Part shown: piece after piece, positions 14,805 to 21,931 of the stretch
Position numbering within the stretch: position 1 is the first letter of the stretch
How the letters are laid out: each line of letters opens with the position of its first letter
Origin: an uncultured Roseburia sp.
Lineage (GTDB): Bacteria > Bacillota > Clostridia > Lachnospirales > Lachnospiraceae
Direction: 5' to 3'
Assembly (NCBI GenBank): GCA_947652855.1
Contig: CANTEO010000033.1
Coordinates: 1 to 28,462, forward strand
Length of the DNA: 28,462 bases
Made by a program: the position numbers and the translations under genes
Notes under the pieces: model-generated
What the model saw: only the letters and a program-made list of their open reading frames with translations
The model's database searches: none
What the model was told of the DNA's origin: nothing

Positions 14805-15518
14805 ATGACGCAGACTGTGCCGCATATTCTAATTGTAGACGACAACCCTGAAATCCGTGAAATCATTAAAGTGCTTCTGACAGGAGAGGGCTTTCTTGCC
14901 ACAGAGGCAAAGGACGGGCCAAACGCGCTGAAGGAATTAGAGAGCCGGCAGTTCGACCTGATTATCTTAGACATTATGATGCCTGGGATGAATGGATATG
15001 AGACGTGTCAGTCCATCCGTGAAATCAGCAACGCCCCGATTCTGTTCCTTAGCGCCCGCACAACCGACAGCGACAAGCTGCTCGGCTTTTCCAGCGGGGG
15101 CGACGACTATCTGGAAAAGCCCTTCTCCTACGCGGAGCTGCTTGGACGCGTGAAGGCCCAAATCCGCCGCTATCAGGTATACCAGGGAAAGGAGCGGCAG
15201 CCGTCCTCCGCCAGCTTAGGGCAGGTTTCCTGCCGCGGCCTTACGGTTGACTTGGAGCAGGAGCTTGTCACGTTAGACGGGACGCCAGTTGAATTGACGG
15301 GAACGGAATATGAAATGCTAAAGCTGCTCGCCACAAACCGCCGCCAGATCTTTTCTGCAAACCGGCTGTACGAAGCCATCTGGAACGAGCCGTATTACTA
15401 CGGGGCAAGCAACACCGTCATGGTTCACATCCGAAATTTACGCCAGAAAATAGAGCCGGATCCCAAAAAGCCGGCTTTCATCAAAACGGCATGGGGAAAG
15501 GGGTATCACTTTGACTAA
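14805..15518 (+). CDS. OmpR/PhoB-family response regulator
   Basis: 237-aa two-domain regulator. The receiver domain (about 7-120) has the acidic pair VDDN, phospho-acceptor Asp56 in LIILDIMMPGMNG, the switch residue in FLSART and Lys105 in EKPFSY. The winged-helix DNA-binding domain (about 140-237) shows ELTGTEYEMLKLL and the NTVMVHIRNLRQKIEPDP recognition helix with wing. AGGAGA lies 7 bases before the ATG. It is the first gene of an operon with the histidine kinase, whose start overlaps its last codons. It probably receives phosphate from that kinase. Regulated genes are unknown, but its own promoter carries repeats compatible with autoregulation. Confidence 0.94.
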   Translation: MTQTVPHILIVDDNPEIREIIKVLLTGEGFLATEAKDGPNALKELESRQFDLIILDIMMPGMNGYETCQSIREISNAPILFLSARTTDSDKLLGFSSGGDDYLEKPFSYAELLGRVKAQIRRYQVYQGKERQPSSASLGQVSCRGLTVDLEQELVTLDGTPVELTGTEYEMLKLLATNRRQIFSANRLYEAIWNEPYYYGASNTVMVHIRNLRQKIEPDPKKPAFIKTAWGKGYHFD

Positions 15519-16920
15519 ATTAACATTCTGGCGCCACGGCGCCGCCCATATCAAAATCCGCACAAAGCTGCTGCTTTTAATCCTGACCGTCGGCGCGCTC
15601 TGCATGACCCTCTTCCGCTTTCTCTGGCACAGAAAATGGGACGCATACTACTTCCTGGCGGAACATATCCCCTCCGGCCTTCAGGTGATTCCCATGCCGG
15701 ACAGCCATTTCTGGGAACATTTAATTGACGAGGCCCAAAAATACGACGTCCCCGAATCGGAAGACGAGAAAGATGCCGTCAAAGCCATTGAGCCGTTCTT
15801 CTCTCTGGCGGACAAATACACCAGCATCGCAATCTATGGCCTGGAAGACGGATTATACCGGACAAGCTGTTTTCCAGAAGCCATGCTTTGGAGCGAGCCG
15901 TTCAACACCTTCTTCCAGATGACATACCGTTGGATCGACGAGGACGTAAACCAAAACTATGAACGGGCGGTTAAATTCAAAAACGGCTACGCCTCCGTCA
16001 TGGTTTCCTTTTACCACAGCTCCTTCTTCCTTGTTCCGTATGCCGTATTCTGCCTGTTCCTCTGCGTCGCCCTCTTTCTGTCCGTCATCCTGTTTTTTGT
16101 TGGAAAAAAGCTAAAAGCCGTCGTCCGCTTAAAAGACAGCATCCTTAAAATGTCCGCCGGGGACTTAACCGCTGCAGTCCCCCGTGCCGGGCATGATGAG
16201 ATCGGCGTCTTAGCCCTCGAGCTTGACGGGCTGCGCGCCGCCCTTCGGGAAAACCTGCTGCACGAGCAGGAAATGCACAAATCCAACCAGGAGCTGATCG
16301 CCGCGCTTTCTCACGACCTCCGCACGCCGCTTACAATATTAAAAGGTTATTTGGAGATTGTGCGCCTGAACCGAAGCCCCGCCTTACAGACAGACTATAT
16401 CAGCCGCTGCTTAAAAAAAGCAGAAGACATTCAGGAAATGACCGACCGGATGTTTGAATACGCCCTGGTCTTTGAAGAAAACGGGCCTTCTGCAGACAGC
16501 CTGCGCCTGCTTGACGTCCCTCTGGCCTTTTTTCTAGAGACTTTAAAAGAACACGCCGACTTTCTAAGCCTGGCTGGCTTTGAGGCTAAGCTCTGCTTTC
16601 CGGATCCCAACGACGTCCCGACGGCCGCGGCTATTGCGGACGCTTCCATGCTGAAGCGAATTTTTAACAATCTGTTCTCCAACATCCTCAAATACGCCAA
16701 TAAAAAAGAAACCGTCCTGATTACGGCTTCTGTAAGCCAAACGCTTTTTATCTCTCTGAAAAACAAGCTGAAGACGGAGCAGGACGAAATAGAAAGCACC
16801 AAAATAGGGCTTAAGAGCGTCCGAAAAATGATGGAGCGGATGGATGGGACGCTTTCGGTTACGATAGAAGGCGATTTTTTTGAGGCCGGCCTGCACTTCC
16901 CGCTTTCGTCCAAGGATTGA
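15511..16920 (+). CDS. Sensor histidine kinase with degenerate ATP-binding lid
   Basis: 469-aa membrane sensor kinase. Helix 1 (about 18-40) and helix 2 (about 168-195) enclose an extracytoplasmic sensor of about 125 residues. A HAMP segment (about 197-250) and the HisKA box ALSHDLRTPL with phospho-acceptor His268 follow. The catalytic domain keeps an N-box (NNLFSNILKYAN, near 386), but the usual DxGxG box is absent: where it belongs the sequence reads ISLKNKLKTEQDEIESTKIG, followed by GLKSVRKMMERMDG. Such kinases occur in clostridia and may still bind ATP in a modified way. The start is a TTG at 15511 with AAAGGGG 6 bases upstream; the next in-frame ATG would remove helix 1. It overlaps the regulator gene by 8 bases. 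Confidence 0.9.
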   Translation: MTKLTFWRHGAAHIKIRTKLLLLILTVGALCMTLFRFLWHRKWDAYYFLAEHIPSGLQVIPMPDSHFWEHLIDEAQKYDVPESEDEKDAVKAIEPFFSLADKYTSIAIYGLEDGLYRTSCFPEAMLWSEPFNTFFQMTYRWIDEDVNQNYERAVKFKNGYASVMVSFYHSSFFLVPYAVFCLFLCVALFLSVILFFVGKKLKAVVRLKDSILKMSAGDLTAAVPRAGHDEIGVLALELDGLRAALRENLLHEQEMHKSNQELIAALSHDLRTPLTILKGYLEIVRLNRSPALQTDYISRCLKKAEDIQEMTDRMFEYALVFEENGPSADSLRLLDVPLAFFLETLKEHADFLSLAGFEAKLCFPDPNDVPTAAAIADASMLKRIFNNLFSNILKYANKKETVLITASVSQTLFISLKNKLKTEQDEIESTKIGLKSVRKMMERMDGTLSVTIEGDFFEAGLHFPLSSKD

Positions 16921-16924
16921 CGAA

Positions 16925-16967
16925 AACGCGGGCCATCCTTATGGAACGCCTGCCCGCGCGTTCTTTA
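16925..16967. terminator. Bidirectional terminator between convergent two-component operons
   Basis: AACGCGGGC (16925-16933) pairs with GCCCGCGCGTT (16952-16962), with a two-base bulge and an 18-base loop. It is followed by TTCTTT on the plus strand and by TTTT on the minus strand. It can end both the plus-strand kinase transcript and the minus-strand kinase transcript, whose last codons it overlaps. Confidence 0.55.
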
Positions 16968-17853
16968 AAAAGACGGAAAAGCAGCTCCCCGCCCCATATA
17001 CAGACTTCACCGTCAAAAATCCCCTCTCCTTCTCCAAAATCAAGTTGGAAAGATACAGCCCGATCCCGCAGCCTTCCGCCTGCCTCGCTGCGCGCCCCCT
17101 GTAAAAGCGCTGAAAAATCTGCGTCAGCTCTTCTTTCGGAATGCCCGGCCCATGGTCGACAAAGCGGATCTCCGTATACATCTCATACGGATGAGCCGAA
17201 ATCTGCACCGCCCCTCCCTCTGCCGAATATTTCACGGCATTTTCCAGCAGATTCACAAACACCTCGGCTGTCCATTTCCGATTGTGGCGCAGAATGCGCT
17301 CTGAAAACGGCAATAAGGAAATCTCAATCCCTTTTTTCTCGGCCTTTCCGTAAACCGCGTCCACTGCGTCTAAAATCGTTTCCTTCACGGGAAGATCCTT
17401 CACCTCAAAAACGATGGCGTTCTGCTCCAGCTTCACCATTTTTGAAAGGGATCCGATCATCCAGTCCAGCTTTTCAATCTGCTTTTGGATTTTGCGGGAA
17501 AGCTCCTGCTTTTTTTCGCCCTCCGCTTCCTGGCTGGTTAAAAGCTCCGTATAAATAGAAAGATTCGCCAACGGCGTCTTAAGCTGATGCGAAATATGAG
17601 AGATTAGGCGCTTAACCTGCTCTTTTTCCTCCTCTGCATTTTCTGCCTGACGCTCCAAAACCTCCTTGATCCTGGCCATTTTGCTGACGAACGCAGAATA
17701 TTCCCCCTCTTTTAATTCAGAGTCCGTAATTTCCTCCCGATCAAGCACGCAGTCTAAGAGCCGGTCAATGGAGCGGTACGCCTTTCTCTCCCGGTACAGG
17801 CCATGGCACAAAACGGCGCATAAAAGCGCGGCAAGCAGCAGATTCAACGCCAT
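16939..17853 (-). CDS. Sensor histidine kinase with a single membrane anchor
   Basis: 304-aa histidine kinase. One N-terminal helix (about 3-19, ALNLLLAALLCAVLCHG) anchors it, and no extracytoplasmic sensor domain is present. A charged coil (about 20-80) leads to the HisKA box ISHISHQLKTPL with His89. The ATPase domain has the N-box FVNLLENAVKYS, G1 box FVDHGPGIP, an FQRFYRG lid and G2 box GCGIGLYLSN, so all catalytic motifs are present. The ATG at 17853 has GGAGGG 9 bases upstream and lies one base after the regulator's stop. Kinases of this compact type usually take their signal from a partner, often an FtsX-type ABC transporter. No such transporter is adjacent here. Confidence 0.92.
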   Translation of the reverse strand: MALNLLLAALLCAVLCHGLYRERKAYRSIDRLLDCVLDREEITDSELKEGEYSAFVSKMARIKEVLERQAENAEEEKEQVKRLISHISHQLKTPLANLSIYTELLTSQEAEGEKKQELSRKIQKQIEKLDWMIGSLSKMVKLEQNAIVFEVKDLPVKETILDAVDAVYGKAEKKGIEISLLPFSERILRHNRKWTAEVFVNLLENAVKYSAEGGAVQISAHPYEMYTEIRFVDHGPGIPKEELTQIFQRFYRGRAARQAEGCGIGLYLSNLILEKERGFLTVKSVYGAGSCFSVFLKNARAGVP

Positions 17854-17854
17854 C

Positions 17855-18523
17855 TCATTCTTCCCTCCAAAGATATCCCATCCCATGCACCGTCTTGATG
17901 CGCTTTGGGAAAGACGCGTCCTCCTCTACCTTCGCCCGGAGCCTTCGGATATTGACAGAAAGCGTGTTCGGATCTACGTATTTCCCATCCTTGTCCCAAA
18001 TATGGCTTAAAATCTGCTCTTTTGACAGCACATGATTTTTATTTTCCATCAGATAAAGCAAAAGCCTGTACTCTAAGCGGCTTAAGGAGATCTCATCGCC
18101 GTTCCTGTAAGCCTTTCCGGCAATTTGATCCACTGTAAGATCCCCGGACGCAATCTGCTCCTGCCTCTCCCTGCCGTTTAGCAGACGCTTCATCCTCGCC
18201 TTTAACACGCCCAAAGAAAAGGGCTTCGACAAAAAATCGTCCACCCCAAGCTCCAGAGCCAAAATCTCATCCATCTCTGTATCACGGGCCGTCAGCATCA
18301 AAATCGGAACCGAGCAAAACGGACGGACTTCCCTGCACAATTCAAAGCCCGTCCCATCCGGGAGGTTGCAGTCCAAGAGGATGACATCATAGATTCCTTT
18401 TCGGATTTCCGCAATCCCCTGCCGTTTCGTCTCTGCCCAAGCCACTTCATGCCCATCGCCCGCAAAGGAAAAATGAAGGCCCTCCCTTAAGTCGGCGTCG
18501 TCTTCAATCAGCAATAATCTCAT
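17855..18523 (-). CDS. OmpR/PhoB-family response regulator
   Basis: 222-aa regulator. The receiver (1-115) has IEDDADLREG, phospho-acceptor Asp51 in VILLDCNLPDGTGF, LTARDTEMD and Lys100 in LSKPFS. The C-terminal winged helix (about 125-222) has ISLSRLEYRLLLYLMENK and PNTLSVNIRRLRAKVEED. The ATG at 18523 is preceded by AGGGGG with a 4-base spacer. Longer in-frame extensions to 18625 lack a plausible start. It is co-transcribed with the following kinase (stop and start one base apart). No convincing promoter is visible in 18524-18645. It could bind the TTGTAAG repeats before the ABC operon, which is inference. Confidence 0.93.
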   Translation of the reverse strand: MRLLLIEDDADLREGLHFSFAGDGHEVAWAETKRQGIAEIRKGIYDVILLDCNLPDGTGFELCREVRPFCSVPILMLTARDTEMDEILALELGVDDFLSKPFSLGVLKARMKRLLNGRERQEQIASGDLTVDQIAGKAYRNGDEISLSRLEYRLLLYLMENKNHVLSKEQILSHIWDKDGKYVDPNTLSVNIRRLRAKVEEDASFPKRIKTVHGMGYLWREE

Positions 18524-18645
18524 CTGTCCCCCTCGTTCCCTATCCACTACTCGGCTTTGGCCTCCTTGCAGCTCTTTGAAATATCTTATCAGCTTTGCAA
18601 ACGTCATATAAAACATAGCGGCCATTTCACATGGAACGCAAGGGT

Positions 18646-19722
18646 TTAAGCCTTATCTTCAAAACTGCTTAGCTTCGCGGCCTGATCCGCCGCCAGGCAG
18701 GCGTCTATGATCTCCTGAATGTCCCCGTCCATGATTTTATCCAATTTATAGAGCGTCAGGCCAATCCTGTGATCTGTCACGCGCCCCTGCGGAAAATTGT
18801 AGGTGCGGATTTTCTCTGACCGGTCCCCTGTGCCAATCTGGCTCCTTCTGGCCTCCGCCTCCGCGTCATGCGCCTTCTGGCATTCCATGTCATAAAGCTT
18901 CGCGCGCAGGAGCGCAAATGCCTTCGCCTTATTTTGAAGCTGCGACTTTTCCGTTTGGCTGTATACGACGATTCCCGTCGGGTAATGCGTCAGGCGGACC
19001 GCGGAGTCCGTCGTGTTGACGCACTGGCCGCCATTCCCTGAAGCGCGCATTACGTCGATCCGAATGTCCTTGTCGTCAATCTCCACTTCCACCTCTTCCG
19101 CCTCCGGCATCACCGCCACGCTGATCGTGGATGTATGGATGCGCCCGCCGGACTCCGTTTCCGGCACACGCTGCACGCGATGCACGCCAGACTCGTATTT
19201 CATCGCAGAATACACGCCCTGCCCGCTTACCATGAAGCTAACGTTCTTCATGCCGCCAATCCCAATCTCCTCACATTCCACCGTCTCCACCTTCCAGCGC
19301 CTGCCCTCCGCGTAATGCACATACATCCGGTAAATCTCAGCCGCGAACAGCGCGGCCTCGTCCCCGCCCGCGCCTGCGCGGATTTCCACAATGACGTTCT
19401 TCTCATCATTCGGGTCTTTTGGAAGGAGCAGGATCTTTAACGTTTCCTCCAGGCCCTCCACCTTCGCCTTAGACGCGTTCAGCTCCTCTTTTGCAAGCTC
19501 CCGCATCTCCTCGTCGCTCTCCTCATCCAAAAGCATCAAGGATTCCTCTATGTTCTGCTGATTCTGCTTATATTCCCTGTACGCCTCGACAATCGGCGTC
19601 AAGTCGCTCTGCTCCTTCATCAGCCTGCGGAACCGTTCTGTGTCCGAAGCCACGTCAGGCTCGCTTAGCTGATTTAACACCTCTTCCAAACGCAATGCAA
19701 TATCCTCTAATTTATCAAACAT
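18646..19722 (-). CDS. prfA: Peptide chain release factor 1
   Basis: Class I release factor that reads UAA and UAG stop codons in the ribosomal A site and triggers peptide release. 358 aa, the normal length. The catalytic GGQ loop is at residues 231-233 (ASGNGGQCVNTTDSAVR). The codon-recognition tripeptide position reads PET within HRVQRVPETESGGRIHTS, a variant I recall from Firmicutes RF1, and the RF1-type spacing distinguishes it from RF2. The ATG at 19722 is preceded by GAAAGGAAAG. The upstream in-frame stretch to 19782 overlaps the end of prmC and is not conserved RF1 sequence. It is the last gene of the block and lies 22 bases after prmC, the methyltransferase that modifies its GGQ glutamine. 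Confidence 0.98.
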   Translation of the reverse strand: MFDKLEDIALRLEEVLNQLSEPDVASDTERFRRLMKEQSDLTPIVEAYREYKQNQQNIEESLMLLDEESDEEMRELAKEELNASKAKVEGLEETLKILLLPKDPNDEKNVIVEIRAGAGGDEAALFAAEIYRMYVHYAEGRRWKVETVECEEIGIGGMKNVSFMVSGQGVYSAMKYESGVHRVQRVPETESGGRIHTSTISVAVMPEAEEVEVEIDDKDIRIDVMRASGNGGQCVNTTDSAVRLTHYPTGIVVYSQTEKSQLQNKAKAFALLRAKLYDMECQKAHDAEAEARRSQIGTGDRSEKIRTYNFPQGRVTDHRIGLTLYKLDKIMDGDIQEIIDACLAADQAAKLSSFEDKA

Positions 19723-19744
19723 TCTTCTTTCCTTTCCTATCTTC

Positions 19745-20581
19745 TCACTCAGCCGCCGCGCGCCCAACCGCCACCCGGTCAAGGCCCGCCAGGTCTTTTA
19801 TGATCGCTGTTTCCCGATAGCCATGCCCACAGAGCAGGGCGGACACATCCTTTCCCTGCTCACTGCCGATCTCAAGCAGCAAAAAGCCGCCCTTTCGCAG
19901 ATAGCCCCTCGCGTCACGAATCATATTCCTATAAAACGAAAGCCCGTCCTCACTGCCGTCCAACGCAAGGACAGGCTCATGATCCCGCACTTCCGGCATT
20001 AAACGCAAAATTTCACCCGTAGGGATATAAGGCGGATTAGAGACAATCATGTCAAAAGTCCCTGTAATGGCGCGAAACAAATCGCTCTCCACAAACGCAA
20101 CGTCCGCCTGATTCAATTTCGCATTTTTTTGCGCCATCCTAAGCGCGCGCCCCGACTTGTCAGACGCCTTTATGGATATCCCAGGAACGCTCTTTTTCAA
20201 GCTTATGGCAATGCAGCCGGAGCCAGTGCATAAATCCAGCACATCCATCCCGGGCGCAATCCTCTTTATCGCCTCTTCCACCAAAATCTCCGTGTCCTGC
20301 CTGGGAATCAGCACATCCCGGCTCACTAGGAAACGAAGCCCCATAAACTCCTGCTCCCCGGTGATGTGCTGCAATGGGACACGGCGCGCCCGCTCCTTTA
20401 GAGACGCTTCATAGGAAAGACGCTGGCTGTCTGGCATCTCTTCGCGCATTTTTAAATAATACGCTGTCCGGTCTATGCCGCATACAAAAGAAAGCAAAAG
20501 CCACGCATCCGTCTCCGCTTCTAAAATCCCGCTCCCTTTCAAAAATGCCGTCCCCTCTTTTAACGCCTGCGCATATGTCAT
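19745..20581 (-). CDS. prmC: Release factor glutamine N5-methyltransferase
   Basis: SAM-dependent enzyme that methylates the glutamine of the GGQ motif in release factors, increasing termination efficiency. 278 aa. The N-terminal helical domain (1-80) is followed by the Rossmann methyltransferase fold. The SAM-binding segment is VLDLCTGSGCIAISL and the catalytic NPPY is at residue 182. The ATG overlaps the stop of the preceding DUF1385 gene (ATGA, 20581-20578), indicating coupling. Immediately followed by prfA, its substrate gene, which is a widely conserved pair. Confidence 0.97.
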   Translation of the reverse strand: MTYAQALKEGTAFLKGSGILEAETDAWLLLSFVCGIDRTAYYLKMREEMPDSQRLSYEASLKERARRVPLQHITGEQEFMGLRFLVSRDVLIPRQDTEILVEEAIKRIAPGMDVLDLCTGSGCIAISLKKSVPGISIKASDKSGRALRMAQKNAKLNQADVAFVESDLFRAITGTFDMIVSNPPYIPTGEILRLMPEVRDHEPVLALDGSEDGLSFYRNMIRDARGYLRKGGFLLLEIGSEQGKDVSALLCGHGYRETAIIKDLAGLDRVAVGRAAAE

Positions 20582-21480
20582 CCCATCCGCTCCTTCAAAT
20601 GCCCTCTCCAGTCAAACACCGCCTCCACGGCTGCAATCCCCACCTCAATCATATCGTCCTTCGGCTCCCTTGTCGTGAGCCTCTGAAGCAAAAGCCCAGG
20701 GGCGCTGAAGGCGTTCACCAAAACATTGTCGCTCCTTCCGGCCAGCCGGATGAACTCATAGGAAATCCCTGCAATGACAGGAATCAAAACCAGGCGAAGC
20801 AAAAAACGCAAAACAGGAGAAGGAACCTGAATCAGCAGAAAAAGCAAAATGCTGATCAGCATTACGACAAGCAAGAAGCTTGTGCCGCAGCGTTTATGCA
20901 GCCTTGAGCTTTTACGCACGTTCTCCACGTTCAGCTCCATGCCATGCTCAATGCAGTTGATGCACTTATGCTCAGCGCCATGGTACATATAGACGCGCTT
21001 AATGTCTGGCATAAGGGAAATTGCAGAGACATATCCCACAAAAATCAGAAGCCGAAACAGCCCTTCCAACAGCGTGACTGCCCATTGCGCCGGGATCACT
21101 TTCTGAAACAGCAAGGAGAGGCCATAGGGCAGCGCTATGAAAATGGCGATTGCAAGCGCAATCGAGGCGGCCACGGTAAGGCCCATAGAAAAATCTCCCG
21201 ATTTCCCCTGCGCCTCCTCTTCTTCAAAAAACGAGGCGGAATAGCTAAGCGCCCGCAATCCCAACGTCAGCGACTCCACAAACTGAAACACGCCCCTTAA
21301 AAACGGAAGCTTTTTCATGCTCCGGTTTTTATCAGAGCCAGGACACTTTGAAACGTCCACCACAATTTCCTGATCCTGCTTTCGCACAGCTACGGCATAG
21401 ACATCCTCATTTTTCATCATAATCCCTTCCATGACTGCCTGCCCGCCAATCTTTGTCTCTTTCATTTTCTTCTTCTCCAT
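20578..21480 (-). CDS. yqhQ: DUF1385 membrane protein (YqhQ family)
   Basis: 300-aa membrane protein of the DUF1385/YqhQ family. The conserved N-terminus IGGQAVMEGIMMKNEDVYAV is diagnostic. Helices are predicted near 103-125, 135-160 and 205-245, with YHGAEHKCINCIEHG (His- and Cys-rich, possibly metal-binding) between them. The family is almost universal in Firmicutes and typically sits beside prmC-prfA; its function is not established. Start at 21480 is supported by AAGGACAGG upstream, though an ATG five codons later is also possible. A strong terminator ends only 15 bases before the start codon, and no promoter is evident between, so transcription probably comes by readthrough from rpmE. 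Confidence 0.92.
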   Translation of the reverse strand: MEKKKMKETKIGGQAVMEGIMMKNEDVYAVAVRKQDQEIVVDVSKCPGSDKNRSMKKLPFLRGVFQFVESLTLGLRALSYSASFFEEEEAQGKSGDFSMGLTVAASIALAIAIFIALPYGLSLLFQKVIPAQWAVTLLEGLFRLLIFVGYVSAISLMPDIKRVYMYHGAEHKCINCIEHGMELNVENVRKSSRLHKRCGTSFLLVVMLISILLFLLIQVPSPVLRFLLRLVLIPVIAGISYEFIRLAGRSDNVLVNAFSAPGLLLQRLTTREPKDDMIEVGIAAVEAVFDWRGHLKERMG

Positions 21481-21495
21481 ACATTGCCTGTCCTT

Positions 21496-21523
21496 AAAAA
21501 AAGAATCCTGCTTTGCAGGATTC
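21496..21523 (-). terminator. Intrinsic terminator between rpmE and yqhQ
   Basis: On the minus strand GAATCCTGC and GCAGGATTC (9 bp, 3-base loop) are followed by seven T. It ends most rpmE transcripts and lies immediately upstream of the yqhQ ribosome binding site, so it may also control expression of yqhQ-prmC-prfA. Confidence 0.9.
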
Positions 21524-21563
21524 TCTACGATAATTGCGCTTCTGACTTTTCATGCAGCGTATG

Positions 21564-21770
21564 TTAATTCTGTTCCAGGCCATACCGCTTATTGAACTTG
21601 TCAATACGTCCGCGCGCCTGAGCGGCTTTCTGCTGCCCCGTATAGAACGGATGGCATTTGGAGCAGATTTCTACGTGAATCTCTTTTTTCGTAGAGCCTG
21701 TCACGAAAGTATTTCCGCAGTTGCACGTTACAGTTGCCTGATAGTAATCCGGATGGATTCCCTCTTTCAT
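21564..21770 (-). CDS. rpmE: Ribosomal protein L31, zinc-binding form
   Basis: 68-aa protein of the large ribosomal subunit, located at the subunit bridge. Cys16, Cys18, Cys36 and Cys39 (CNCGN and CSKCHP) form the zinc ribbon of the type A, zinc-containing paralogue. This form is normally used when zinc is plentiful and can act as a zinc reserve. The N-terminus MKEGIHPDYY is typical. The ATG at 21770 has GAGGTG 6 bases upstream, which decides it over an in-frame GTG three codons earlier. It has its own promoter at 21848-21876 and terminator at 21496-21523. Confidence 0.98.
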   Translation of the reverse strand: MKEGIHPDYYQATVTCNCGNTFVTGSTKKEIHVEICSKCHPFYTGQQKAAQARGRIDKFNKRYGLEQN

Positions 21771-21847
21771 GTTTCTCACCTCTCACACTGTTTGCATATT
21801 TTAAAACAAAGACCGCTTGTTCACATCCCGATAAACAAATCTTGCAT

Positions 21848-21876
21848 ATTATATCATGCCGTCATGCAAAATGCAA
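21848..21876 (-). promoter_or_regulatory. Promoter of rpmE
   Basis: On the minus strand TTGCAT (21876-21871) and a perfect TATAAT (21853-21848) are 17 bases apart, in the gap between rho and rpmE. The predicted leader is about 70 bases, long enough for translational autocontrol, though no specific structure is evident. Confidence 0.78.
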
Positions 21877-21931
21877 GCGTATTCGATATAATTTATGAAA
21901 ATCCATTTCAAAAATCCTGCCAAACGCCCTG

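Noticed and set aside
16917..17558. A 213-codon open frame on the plus strand over the minus-strand kinase gene
   Set aside because: Its translation is a Ser/Pro/Lys-rich composition with no domain, and it lies antisense to a kinase with all motifs intact. It is a GC-bias shadow.
19185..19196. PET instead of PAT in the release factor 1 codon-recognition motif
   Set aside because: The middle residue varies among RF1 proteins, and PET is, as far as I recall, common in Firmicutes, so it is not evidence of altered stop-codon use.
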